NCBI GenBank assembly: GCA_937996705.1
Contig: CALKUQ010000019.1
Coordinates: forward strand, 1 to 64,000
DNA length: 64,000 nt
Origin: an uncultured Chlamydiae bacterium
Lineage (GTDB): Bacteria > Chlamydiota > Chlamydiia > Chlamydiales > 2-12-FULL-49-11
Reading direction: 5' to 3'
Part shown: positions 1 to 8,146 of the stretch, piece by piece
How positions within the stretch are numbered: position 1 is the first letter of the stretch
Layout: each line of letters opens with the position of its first letter
The notes under the pieces: generated by a model
Told to the model about the DNA's origin: nothing
Database searches by the model: none
The model's input: the letters and a program-made list of their open reading frames with translations, nothing else
Position numbers and translations under genes: made by a program

Positions 1-54
1 ACTAAAACGATTTTGCTGCGAAAAATCCGGGTCTTTCAACTGTCATGAGTATAT
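1..54. repeat. 54-bp exact direct repeat, copy 1 (copy 2 at 31649-31702)
   Basis: The first 54 bases of the window are identical to 31649-31702 in the same orientation. The match stops at base 55, while its left edge is cut by the window boundary, so the unit may be longer. No coding potential is seen. Here the copy runs into a perfect 14-bp palindrome (46-59). It looks like a dispersed intergenic repeat; its origin is unknown. Confidence 0.85.
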
Positions 55-75
55 ACTCAGAGAGGTTCAAAAATT

Positions 76-104
76 GGGGATTTTCAACTCAGAAATCCCG
101 TTTT
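76..104 (+). terminator. possible rho-independent terminator
   Basis: A 7-bp inverted repeat (GGGATTT at 77-83, AAATCCC at 93-99) is followed by GTTTTG. It could end transcription entering from the left of the window. The short U run makes this tentative. Confidence 0.35.
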
Positions 105-218
105 GTGTCAAACCTTGATACAAGTGGAATTGAAAAGGGAAATTCCTCTAATACGACCTTTGATATGAAAAAAATACCAAAATAGAGGCACAAATAGCTC
201 AAATAAATCATGCATCTG

Positions 219-275
219 AGACCTCTTCGAACAAAATTTTTTTAATAGACTTCTTTCGAAACTAAAATTTTTAAT
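219..275. repeat. tandem near-duplicate of a possible IS end
   Basis: Two adjacent 28-29 bp units (219-246 and 247-275) share the pattern AGAC-TCTT-CGAA-AAATTTTT-AAT with a few differences. They sit about 30 bp upstream of the transposase remnant, where the left end of an insertion sequence would be expected. A tandem end could come from one element inserting next to an older copy. No matching right end was found, so the assignment to an IS end is inference. Confidence 0.4.
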
Positions 276-306
276 GTGGAATATCTTCAAAAACTTGGAG
301 ATATGA

Positions 307-663
307 ATGAAATTTGAAACTGTTAAACAACTAGATGATAAAAAATTTCATAGGCTATCCGGTGTTAAACGCTCAACATGCAATAAGATGGTCTTAATTC
401 TTGATCTTTCGAATAGGGAAAAAAGTTCAAGGGGGAAGAAAAAACAAGTTAAGTATAGAAAATATGCTCCTAATGACTCTTGAATACCTTCGAGAATATC
501 GGACTTATTTTCATGTAAGTCAAAGTTATGGGGTAAGCGACAGATACTCGATATTTAGGACTCCAAAAAATTCATGCATAACATTATGCACTACTAAGGG
601 TGTTTTTTATCAATTCGATTCTTCAATCATTTTCTGTATATAGCAGTTCCAATTGAAGTACCA
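307..663 (+). pseudogene. IS5-family-type transposase remnant, frameshifted
   Basis: A reading frame opens at ATG 307 with MKFETVKQLDDKKFHRLSG, which resembles the N-terminus of DDE transposases of the IS5 superfamily that carry an N-terminal helix-turn-helix. Near the A-run at about 418-424 the match moves to another frame and continues with GGRKNKLSIENMLLMTLEYL and then REYRTYFHVSQSYGVS, the conserved core of that family. Similarity fades after about 550, and no DDE catalytic region can be read. A weak trace (VPIEVP, about 645-662) may be a remnant of the stretch around the first catalytic Asp. The gene is clearly dead. It explains the lack of other coding content at 300-660. Confidence 0.65.
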
Positions 664-843
664 GGTTTTTTCGAAGAAAATCACCTTTCTTATTTATAAT
701 TAAAGAGTTTCATAAATCCATGTCAATCAATGGCTTATTAATTATATTTTCTATAATTATGAAAATCAACATTAATAATCAATTGATTTATTATTAATTT
801 ATTGTTAAAATTTATTTATTATAAAATAATTGAAGGGGCTTTT

Positions 844-1854
844 ATGTCGATTGTAGGAAGAACTTTAGGTTGCGTTTTAGCTGCCACAGACGTTTGCACG
901 AGACTATTGGACTCCAGAGAAAAAGGGTGGGGGGATTCACTTTTAAAGAGCCCTAAATCTGGACATGATGGTCCTCCTTTAGTTTTTGGCTCAAGCAGGG
1001 TTCAGACTTCGTTGTTTGGTCTAAAATCTGCAGATTCTTTTTTTTGTAAAGATTTTTTTGCAATTGATCAATATTTTAGAAAAGCAGAAGAGTATAAAAA
1101 AGAAGATGAAACAATCAGGAAGTCATCGGATCTGAAAGACGTGAGGTTGTTAGAAACTGATTTTTCCGACTCAAAAAGCTCTGAAAAAGTAATAAAATCC
1201 TTAAGCAAAGGGGTTTTTGACAATACAGTATTGGTAGCAGAGGACGCAAAAATAGTTAAAGAATTAGTGCAGATAGCACCATCAGTTGCATTGGTTGAAA
1301 CAAGAAAAGAAAAAATGTTGAGTGATCTTTCTGAAAGAGGTTGCACAGAAATGAGAGAATTATTCGAAACTTTATTGAGTTTTTATCCAGAAGAAATTGT
1401 AAGCTCTTGGGAGTGTTCTGAGAAAGATGGGGTTTTTGAAATGAAATTGAATAGGCCTATTAAATGGTGGGTTGCAAAATCAGAAGAAGAAAAAGAAGAA
1501 ACTGAGCATGGAGCACTTTTAATTTTAGGACCTGAGGTTTCAGGAAGGATTAGTAAAAGCGAAAAAAAGATAGAATTCGATAAAAATTCCTTCCGTATGG
1601 AGTGCGCTGCTCGAGCTCCTTTTTCGTATACCAAACTTAATCTTTATGCAAGATATATTTGGTTTGTCAGTTCTAGTAATGTCCAAATTAACGCTGGTAT
1701 GATGATGACATTTAGAACGAAAATTAAAACTTTAGATAAGTTAATAAAAGACTGCGGTACATTTGCCAACCATCGTTCCCCCGATTTTTCCTATACAAGA
1801 GATAATAGAGGGATAGAGGAAATGAGAGCGACGACCTTTGAAACAGGAAGATAA
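844..1854 (+). CDS. unknown protein sharing a C-terminal domain with the broken gene at 4376-4921
   Basis: Not recognised. The start at 844 is chosen over the in-frame codon at 802 because GAAGGGG lies five bases upstream; this gives 336 residues. There is no clear signal peptide or membrane segment, and the middle is charged and probably helical. The last 130 residues (from about WECSEKDG to FSYTRDNRGIEE) match a second copy about 3 kb downstream, with shared landmarks such as RPIKWWV/QPIKCWV, LGPEVSG/LGPVVSG, KTLDKL/KTLDQL and FSYTR-RGIE. The two genes are therefore paralogous in their C-terminal part. The neighbourhood (IS remnant, repeats) suggests an accessory, possibly host-directed, lineage-specific family, but no function can be assigned. 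Confidence 0.75.
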   Translation: MSIVGRTLGCVLAATDVCTRLLDSREKGWGDSLLKSPKSGHDGPPLVFGSSRVQTSLFGLKSADSFFCKDFFAIDQYFRKAEEYKKEDETIRKSSDLKDVRLLETDFSDSKSSEKVIKSLSKGVFDNTVLVAEDAKIVKELVQIAPSVALVETRKEKMLSDLSERGCTEMRELFETLLSFYPEEIVSSWECSEKDGVFEMKLNRPIKWWVAKSEEEKEETEHGALLILGPEVSGRISKSEKKIEFDKNSFRMECAARAPFSYTKLNLYARYIWFVSSSNVQINAGMMMTFRTKIKTLDKLIKDCGTFANHRSPDFSYTRDNRGIEEMRATTFETGR

Positions 1855-2062
1855 AGATAAAGGATATTTTGACCAATTCGGAAAAGCTCTATTTTTGAAT
1901 TTCGAATTAGATGGGATTGACTTCTCTTTTATTATTTAAGCCTGGGCTGCTACGTATTTGCTCTAGGCATCGGCTTCAATAACCAATCTACATCACAGCC
2001 TTTCTGCTTAAGGTAAAAAACCTTAACGCTCCCTCTAGCTTGTATCTTGATTCTTTCCCTTG

Positions 2063-2090
2063 AAAATAAGGGCCAGTAAGAAGCAGGCCC
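2063..2090 (-). terminator. probable rho-independent terminator of the permease gene
   Basis: Read on the minus strand, GGGCC and GGCCC (2086-2090 and 2070-2074) form a stem with an 11-base loop, followed by a T-rich tail. It begins a few bases after the permease stop codon. The stem is short, so confidence is moderate. Confidence 0.5.
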
Positions 2091-2094
2091 GGTT

Positions 2095-3468
2095 TTAGTC
2101 AATAATTGCTTTATCGTGATTGGTGAATTTGTAGATGAGGATAGGAATAAGAGTTGCAGGAACGCCTAAGTAAAAGGAGAGTCTTAAGCTCGGGCTAAGG
2201 GCAACAATGCATAAGCAGCCAATCTGCAAAACGATTGCAAGAATCGTCAGGTAAGGAAACCACCTAATTTTATAAATTAATTTAGGGGGTTTTTCCATAA
2301 AGGGAAGTTTTCTCCTAAATTGAAATTGAGCAATACAGATAGAGATCCAACAGACAGATCCGGTAAAACCAGAAATGGCTAATAAATTGGCATAAATCGC
2401 CCCCGATTTGAAGAAATAGGAAGATACCAATAGAGCCCAAATGCATCCAAGAGTTAATAGGCTGCAATAAACAGGGTTCCCATGGGATGAGATGAAACGG
2501 AGGAGCTTAGGCCCCATATTATGAATTGCAAGGCCGTGAAGAGATCGAATTGCAGCATAAAGGCCGCTATTGGCGCAAGAAAGAGCGCCAGCAATAATCA
2601 TAAAATTGAAGAAATGGGCATAGGAAGAGAGGCCATATTTATTTAACGCCAGGGCAAATACGCTCCCGGAAAGGTTTGCAGATTGCCAAGGAAAAATGAC
2701 AGCCAAGAGAAAGGTAGGAATGAGATAAAGCCCTATAATCCTGAAACTGATTGTTTTTATCGCACTTGGAATAGCTTTTAAGGGTTCGGAGGATTCAGCT
2801 GCTGTAAGCCCAATAATCTCAGAGCCTTGGAAGTTTGACAGCAAAATCACCATATTCATAAACAAAATGAGATAGCCGTTGGGAAACAACCCCCCGTCTC
2901 CAAGTAAATACTCAGTCCCTATCTCTCTGGGAGCTTGAGGGGGGATAAATCCAAAAATAATGGCTAAAGCGAGGACTGAGAAGCTAACAAGCAAAAAGAT
3001 TTTAATTAAAGAGAGCCAAAATTCGAGCTCTCCAAAGACACTCACATGGGCTAAATTAACCAGAGTAATCAAAATACCAAATAAAATCGCCCAAAGATAG
3101 ACCGGAATTTCAGGCATATAAGTGTGCATGATAATCCCTCCAGCAATGCACTCAGAAGGAATATAGACAATCCAGCTAATCCAATACGACCATCCCACCC
3201 CACAAGCCCAAGCAGGGGAGATATATTTAGCAGAATAGCTAATGAACGATCCATGCATCGGATCGGCGGTTGATAGCTCTCCCAGGCAGGCCATTGTTAA
3301 AAACATGATGAGCCCCCCTAGTATATACGCTAAACAAGCTGCAGGCCCAATCTGATTAAGGACATACCCCGTTCCTAAAAAATAGGAGGACCCGATAATG
3401 CCTCCCAACGCAATTAGGCTAATGTGCCTCTTTTTAAGCCCCTTGTGTAATTCCTTATTTTCATCCAT
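2095..3468 (-). CDS. amino acid permease, APC superfamily (AAT-type)
   Basis: This is a 457-residue inner-membrane protein with about twelve hydrophobic segments. The N-terminus carries the APC signature: a short charged leader, then LKKRHISLIALGGIIGSSYF, the unwound first helix that binds the amino group of the substrate. The next helix, GPAACLAYILGGLIMFLTMA, and the conserved GELS fit the AAT family (GabP/LysP/proline-permease type). It presumably imports an amino acid by proton symport, as expected in an organism that takes amino acids from its host. The substrate cannot be told from sequence. It stands alone on the minus strand between two accessory genes, with a terminator-like hairpin after it. 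Confidence 0.85.
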   Translation of the reverse strand: MDENKELHKGLKKRHISLIALGGIIGSSYFLGTGYVLNQIGPAACLAYILGGLIMFLTMACLGELSTADPMHGSFISYSAKYISPAWACGVGWSYWISWIVYIPSECIAGGIIMHTYMPEIPVYLWAILFGILITLVNLAHVSVFGELEFWLSLIKIFLLVSFSVLALAIIFGFIPPQAPREIGTEYLLGDGGLFPNGYLILFMNMVILLSNFQGSEIIGLTAAESSEPLKAIPSAIKTISFRIIGLYLIPTFLLAVIFPWQSANLSGSVFALALNKYGLSSYAHFFNFMIIAGALSCANSGLYAAIRSLHGLAIHNMGPKLLRFISSHGNPVYCSLLTLGCIWALLVSSYFFKSGAIYANLLAISGFTGSVCWISICIAQFQFRRKLPFMEKPPKLIYKIRWFPYLTILAIVLQIGCLCIVALSPSLRLSFYLGVPATLIPILIYKFTNHDKAIID

Positions 3469-3643
3469 AACACAAACGAATATGTGATTGTTTATATAAA
3501 GACAAACAAATTTATAAGTAACTAATAGTAAAGAGTATAACCCAAATCGAGTAAAGCTAATAATTGACTTTAATTATAAAATTATGTTATAATATTTACA
3601 TTAATCATTATGAAGTTTTTATGGGTTCAATCCGATTTCTTCA

Positions 3644-4369
3644 GTGTCAGTAGGCGCTCCTAGTTTTTTAGTCCCAACAGGTGAACCTCCCCTTTGTACG
3701 AATTCCTCAAAGATGGGAAGATTATTTCAATTTATTCTAAACCTCTTATCTTATATTGGTTCAAAATTAGGTCTCTCTAAGCAAAAGGTTGCTCAGGACT
3801 CCTCGCAAATCGAAAAAAGTGAACAAAAGATTAGTGAAAGTGTCCAAAAAAAGCTGTTGAGTTTGATCCATCGAAGAAACACAAAAAAAGAAGTTCTTAA
3901 AGAAAAAAGATTGAAGTTAGTCGATTGGATCCAGGTCGGAGAACAGATATGCGCCCAGAAACTGCAAGAGATTCAAAAAATTAACGGTAGGTTAAAGGAA
4001 TTAGGGGATCAATTAACATTAGCAACATATAAATCAGGACCTGTAGGAAATCGCTCTTCTAATTTCTTCGAAACGGGATTTCAAATGCTCCAAGATGCCT
4101 TAACAGGGACTGACCGTCACCAATTAAGAATTGAAGAAGAGAGGATTAGCCAATGGATAGTCTTAGAGAAAGCGCGATTGGTAACCCTTGAAACAACCTT
4201 TGATAGAAAAATCGCTAATAACAACAAAAAGATTAGTGAAAAGAGGGAGGAAATTGAAGCTTTAGAAAAAAAACTTAGACAATTGAACCCTTCAAGTAAG
4301 AGTCAAGAGTTGAGTGGAGAGTCAGGGGCAGCTCAAGTAACACAGCCCTGTGCCAGTAGCGACTCTTAA
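3644..4369 (+). CDS. coiled-coil unknown protein, N-terminal part of a probably broken gene
   Basis: Not recognised. The 241-residue frame can start only at GTG 3644, which has no ribosome binding site. Upstream, ATG 3621 follows TGAAG at the right distance, and deleting one base near 3634 would give MGSIISSVSVGAPSF in continuity with this frame. An N-terminal frameshift is therefore likely. Residues about 25-45 are hydrophobic (MGRLFQFILNLLSYIGSKLG) and the rest is strongly charged with coiled-coil character (KKLLSLIHRR; KISEKREEIEALEKKLRQL). After the TAA at 4367 the same frame has only one more stop (4430) and then continues to 4921. This segment and the next may therefore once have been one protein of about 430 residues. 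Confidence 0.55.
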   Translation: MSVGAPSFLVPTGEPPLCTNSSKMGRLFQFILNLLSYIGSKLGLSKQKVAQDSSQIEKSEQKISESVQKKLLSLIHRRNTKKEVLKEKRLKLVDWIQVGEQICAQKLQEIQKINGRLKELGDQLTLATYKSGPVGNRSSNFFETGFQMLQDALTGTDRHQLRIEEERISQWIVLEKARLVTLETTFDRKIANNNKKISEKREEIEALEKKLRQLNPSSKSQELSGESGAAQVTQPCASSDS

Positions 4370-4375
4370 TCTGGA

Positions 4376-4921
4376 GCCTACCTTGGATCCGAGTATTACC
4401 CCTTGGAATCAAATGATAGATGTGTTTACTAAGAATCTCGCCCTGAGGTAGCAGGCTTATTTAGCGCTTTACTAGCTTCCGATGGATCAGAAGTTGTCAC
4501 TACTTGGGAGTATTCTCAAACAGATGGTTCATATAAGTTCACTTTAACACAACCAATTAAATGTTGGGTGCCTAAATTAGAAGGGGATCAGACTGAGTAT
4601 GGGACCCTTTTAGTTTTAGGGCCAGTTGTTTCAGGAATCATTAATTCGAGCACAAAGACAATTACATTCTCCGAGGGAGCTCGATTCGAATTTTCAATCG
4701 GATGGGGTATATTGGGGAAGAAAATAGAGGGAAAATCGAGATCAATTCATTTCATTAATTCAGAAAAGATAGAACTCCAAGGGGAACTCTGGTCGCAAAG
4801 TGGGACGATAGTTAAAACTTTAGACCAATTACTTCAATCAGTGGCAGATCGAAATAATCATCGCGCGGCCCGCTTTTCTTATACAAGAGCAAGCAGAGGA
4901 ATAGAGGTAGTTAGCAGTTAG
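4376..4921 (+). pseudogene. C-terminal domain fragment, paralog of the gene at 844-1854
   Basis: From 4433 the frame is open to TAG 4921 and reads a domain clearly related to the C-terminus of the protein at 844-1854. There is no ATG, GTG or TTG before ATG 4568, yet homology begins well upstream (LFSALLASDGSEVVTTWEYS against LFETLLSFYPEEIVSSWECS). The first part of the domain is therefore not translated from a normal start. Between 4368 and 4448 a different frame reads sensibly (TLDPSITPWNQMIDVF), which suggests two compensating indels. The end overlaps the convergent gene's stop by 11 bases. The region is best read as the second half of a disrupted gene. Expression from ATG 4568 as a 117-residue protein is possible but unsupported. 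Confidence 0.6.
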
Positions 4922-5717
4922 AACGTTTGCGCAGTTTATTGAAGATGTTGTAGCCAAATGAGAAGAGATAAGAGAGGCCTGGGGCTTGAAGGGTGATTGC
5001 ATAAAGGGGGAGGTTTGCCCTAGCAAAGACTTCGGAGATTGTCACAGTTCCGGTGATCACGTTTCCTTCTGAATCGAGTGCGTGGATGGTTTTCATCGCC
5101 TCTTCATAGGAGAAGGCGGTAGTAATTTTACTTAAATCTTCAGGGGATGAGGGGCAAGCGTAGATCGTCTCTCCTGTCTGTTCCCTATTTTTCAATTTTT
5201 CCATTTCATGAGAGCAAAAGGAACAGTGATTATCAAAAACGGCTGTGATCGGTTTTTTAATCTCCTCAGGATTTGTGTATTTTTCTCGGAGCTCGGTAAG
5301 CTTTCGATTGAGAAGAATAAGAAGGGTTAGATAGATCCCCCAAGAAAGAAATAGGATAGAAGTTGTTTCAAAGAGAAAAATTCCAAGGGCGCTTGCAAGG
5401 AAAAACGAGACGAAGAGATTCGAGGTAAGAAATTTTAGGGAGGAGTTTAAGGTGAGGGCAAACATCGGATAGAGGGCTAGAAAGGATAGATTATCGTAGC
5501 CAAGTATTTTATAATGAATATACCCTAATAAAACTGCGTAGAGTGTTAAAGGTATGCAGACAAAATAGCTATCTCGGTCAAATTTTGCAAAGAGGGCAAT
5601 TTGGAAGATGAGGTAGAAGGTGGCAATCGATAGAGAGAGTAAAAGGTCATTTTTAAAATAAACGACGCCTGTAGCTGCCGCGCTAAAGAGTAAAAAATTG
5701 AGTATTTTTTTTTGCAT
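4911..5717 (-). CDS. membrane protein with C-terminal DCC/DUF393 thiol-oxidoreductase-like domain
   Basis: The start at 5717 (MQKKILNF) is preferred over the codon at 5786, which would overlap the divergent pepT start; no clear ribosome binding site is visible in the A/T-only leader. The 268-residue protein has about six hydrophobic segments in residues 5-147. A soluble domain follows, beginning at about 157: FDNHCSFCSHEMEKL with a CxxC pair (Cys165, Cys168), then HALDSEGNVITGTVTISEVF. That arrangement is typical of the DUF393 (DCC) family, predicted thioredoxin-fold disulfide reductases. The fusion to a multi-spanning membrane part suggests a membrane-bound redox role, but the substrate is unknown. 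Confidence 0.7.
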   Translation of the reverse strand: MQKKILNFLLFSAAATGVVYFKNDLLLSLSIATFYLIFQIALFAKFDRDSYFVCIPLTLYAVLLGYIHYKILGYDNLSFLALYPMFALTLNSSLKFLTSNLFVSFFLASALGIFLFETTSILFLSWGIYLTLLILLNRKLTELREKYTNPEEIKKPITAVFDNHCSFCSHEMEKLKNREQTGETIYACPSSPEDLSKITTAFSYEEAMKTIHALDSEGNVITGTVTISEVFARANLPLYAITLQAPGLSYLFSFGYNIFNKLRKRSNC

Positions 5718-5771
5718 ATATTTTTTATTTTTTATTTTTAGTTTTTTTAAATACAGTATACAATATGTGAC

Positions 5772-7010
5772 ATGAAAATTGATCAAAAAGATTTATTAGA
5801 CCGCTTTTTGCGCTACGTCCAGATTGATACTGAAAGTGATCACCACTCGGATACCTGTCCAAGTAGTGATAAGCAGTGGGATTTGATCTATTTTTTGGAA
5901 AGAGAGTTAAAAGAATATGGAATTCAAGACGTTAAAGTCACTGAGTATGGTTACGTTTTAGCTCTTATCCCCAGTAATTCTAAAAAGAGAGTCCCTCAAA
6001 TTGCGTTTTTGGCCCACGTAGATACAGCAGATGCTTGCAGAGGTAAGGCTAAACCGATCGTTCATCAAAATTATGACGGCCTCCCTATTGTCTTACCAGA
6101 TGACCCTTCTCAAATCTTAAATCCTGAAAAGATCCCCCTTTTAAAAGAAAAGGTTGGGGAGACTATTATTACAGCTTCAGGAAAGACTTTGCTTGGTGCA
6201 GATGATAAAGCGGGTGTTGCGATCATTATGAGTTTGGTGAAATATTTAGTGGAGCATCCCGAAATTATACATGGACCTATCCGAATTTGTTTCAATCCTG
6301 ATGAAGAGATTGGGAGGGGGATGAATAAACTTGAGCTAGAAGAACTTGGAGCGCGTGCGGCCTACACCTTGGATTCGGAACATTTGGGGGAAATTGATTA
6401 TGAGACATTTAGTGCTGATGAGGCGGTAATTGAAATTGAAGGGGTTGCAGCTCATCCTGGATCGGCTAAGGGTGTTTTAATCAACGCGATTCGAATCGGG
6501 GCTGAGCTCCTTGAAAAACTTCCTAATGAGATTTTTCCAGAAATGGTTGAAGGCAGAGAGGGATTTATTCATCCTGTGGAAATTTCGGGAACGTCAGAAA
6601 AAGCGACCATTCGTTTTATTATAAGAGATTTTGAACTTGAGGGATTAGAAGAAAAGCATAGAGTGTTGCAAAAGATTGTAACAGATTTAGAGAAAGGGAA
6701 AAAAGGTTGTAGTATTAAGTTGTCTCTTCGTCCTCAATATAGAAACATGCGCTACTGGCTTGAAAAAGATTTTACCCCTGTAAGATTTGCTCAGGAAGCG
6801 ATAAAAAGGGCTGGATTAATCCCTATTTCCGATGCAATTCGTGGTGGGACAGATGGTTCTCGTCTGACAGAAAGAGGACTGCCTACCCCTAATATTTTTA
6901 CAGGCTTTCATAACATTCACAGTCCACTTGAATGGGTTAGCCTTCAAGATATGGAAAAATCGGTTCACACTCTGATCCATCTTACCCAAGTTTGGGAAGA
7001 GTCTTCTTAG
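5772..7010 (+). CDS. pepT: peptidase T (tripeptide aminopeptidase)
   Basis: This 412-residue cytoplasmic M20-family zinc aminopeptidase removes N-terminal residues from tripeptides. The family's metal ligands and catalytic acids are in order: HVDTAD (His82, Asp84), GADDKAG (Asp145), FNPDEEIG (Glu178/179), LDSE (Asp201) and the C-terminal NIHSP histidine. The DAIRGGTDGSRL stretch is also characteristic. Length is normal for PepT (about 410). It is transcribed divergently from the DCC protein across a 54-base A/T-rich gap that must hold both promoters. Its role would be completing the breakdown of imported or recycled peptides, together with the pepF product in this window. Confidence 0.93.
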   Translation: MKIDQKDLLDRFLRYVQIDTESDHHSDTCPSSDKQWDLIYFLERELKEYGIQDVKVTEYGYVLALIPSNSKKRVPQIAFLAHVDTADACRGKAKPIVHQNYDGLPIVLPDDPSQILNPEKIPLLKEKVGETIITASGKTLLGADDKAGVAIIMSLVKYLVEHPEIIHGPIRICFNPDEEIGRGMNKLELEELGARAAYTLDSEHLGEIDYETFSADEAVIEIEGVAAHPGSAKGVLINAIRIGAELLEKLPNEIFPEMVEGREGFIHPVEISGTSEKATIRFIIRDFELEGLEEKHRVLQKIVTDLEKGKKGCSIKLSLRPQYRNMRYWLEKDFTPVRFAQEAIKRAGLIPISDAIRGGTDGSRLTERGLPTPNIFTGFHNIHSPLEWVSLQDMEKSVHTLIHLTQVWEESS

Positions 7011-7073
7011 ACATTATTTAAAATTTCTGAATTTCTTGTTGTTAATTATAAATCTTTATGACAGTCAAAAGTT

Positions 7074-8099
7074 ATGTGCATGTTTAGATTTTTCATAATT
7101 AATTTTTTTTCTGTAATACTCCCTCTTCATTTTTTAGTAGCGAGCGAAGAGATTGTTTCAGAGGTTATTGAAAGCAAAGTAGAGTTAGAGAATGTAGATT
7201 CTGAACCTGTATTAGATGAGAGGGATGAACCAAAAGTTCTGGGGGAAGAGGCTGAGGAATTACAAGTTTTGGAACTCGAAGATCTCAAAACAGAAGTCTT
7301 GGTAGAAGAGTTCCCAGAATCAGAAGTTTTAGAATTCGAGAAAAACGAATCTGAAATCATTGTAAATCAGGAGCCTATTCAATCTGAAATTGAAAATCAA
7401 GAGGTAGGAGCAGAAGTTGTTCCAGAAATCGCTAAACAAGAAGAGCCGAGTGAAGGGTTAGAGGTAGAGCTTGCCGACATTCAAGCTCAAATTCCCGAAG
7501 AGCAGATAGAAGTTGTAAAAGGTGAGGTGGTTGTAAAAAAAGAAAATGAGCCTATTTTTGCAACAGTAGAAGGGAGGGTGAGTTACTTTTGGCCAGAGTC
7601 AAAGTTATTTCGAGACCTGTATCATAATGGGGGGATTAGCTACGCTTTAGAGGGAATTGTCCCTGTTTATCAGGGTGATCTTTTTGCACTTAGAGGTCTA
7701 AATTTTTGGTGGGGAGTTGATTACTTTTATAGATCGGGAAAATCGAAAACGTTAGACACCCCTACTAAAATTCAAATGGAGATGATCACTGCAGGTTTAA
7801 AATATATGTACCCTGCATTTTTTATTAGGCCTTATTTTGGAGTTGGTTGCAAATATTACTTTCTCCAAGTGCATACCCATTCCAATTATATGAAACACCA
7901 TATAAATAGAAATGGGGTCGGAGCTGCAGCGGAAATTGGACTTCAGACTCTCCTCTCAAGATATGTTACTTTAGATCTATTTTGCGCCTATTCATTTAAG
8001 CAGTTTGGCTCAAAGTCTGTTCATTTAGAAAATGTGAGGTCTACCTATTTTGATGTTAGCGGCTTAAATGCGGGTGCAGGTATTGGAATAAAATTTTAA
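7074..8099 (+). CDS. outer-membrane beta-barrel protein with long acidic N-terminal region
   Basis: This is a 341-residue secreted protein of unrecognised family. Residues 1-23 look like a signal peptide (MCMFRFFIINFFSVILPLHF, then VAS). Residues 24-160 are low-complexity and extremely acidic (runs rich in E, V and L such as EVLVEEFPESEVLEFE), probably disordered. From about 165 the sequence alternates like short beta strands (ATVEGRVSYFWPESKLF, FWWGVDYFYRSG, PYFGVGCKYYFLQ) and ends with GAGIGIKF, whose terminal phenylalanine is the usual signal recognised by BamA. The acidic head could lie in the periplasm or be exposed to bind cations or peptidoglycan. Start choice is uncertain because ATG 7080 (MFRFF) is also possible. 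Confidence 0.7.
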   Translation: MCMFRFFIINFFSVILPLHFLVASEEIVSEVIESKVELENVDSEPVLDERDEPKVLGEEAEELQVLELEDLKTEVLVEEFPESEVLEFEKNESEIIVNQEPIQSEIENQEVGAEVVPEIAKQEEPSEGLEVELADIQAQIPEEQIEVVKGEVVVKKENEPIFATVEGRVSYFWPESKLFRDLYHNGGISYALEGIVPVYQGDLFALRGLNFWWGVDYFYRSGKSKTLDTPTKIQMEMITAGLKYMYPAFFIRPYFGVGCKYYFLQVHTHSNYMKHHINRNGVGAAAEIGLQTLLSRYVTLDLFCAYSFKQFGSKSVHLENVRSTYFDVSGLNAGAGIGIKF

Positions 8100-8146
8100 A
8101 ATTATTATAAGTAGAGTTATTTTTAAATGTTTATTATGGTTCAACT

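Noticed and set aside
46..59. 14-bp palindrome as an attachment site or phage core
   Set aside because: No integrase or duplicate of the palindrome with flanking sequence is present; only partial matches occur near 31527.
108..290. Minus-strand 60-codon frame at the left edge
   Set aside because: Overlaps the tandem repeat, is Phe-rich from A/T composition, and has no start signal.
636..662. Similarity of 27 bases (20 identical) with 31527-31553, beginning with GTATATA
   Set aside because: Both stretches are A/T-rich and near repeat copies, but the match is too short and imperfect to call a second transposase remnant.
2008..2026. TTAAGGT-AAAA-ACCTTAA inverted repeat
   Set aside because: Could be a hairpin, but no T-run follows on either strand and the GGGCC hairpin nearer the permease stop is a better terminator.
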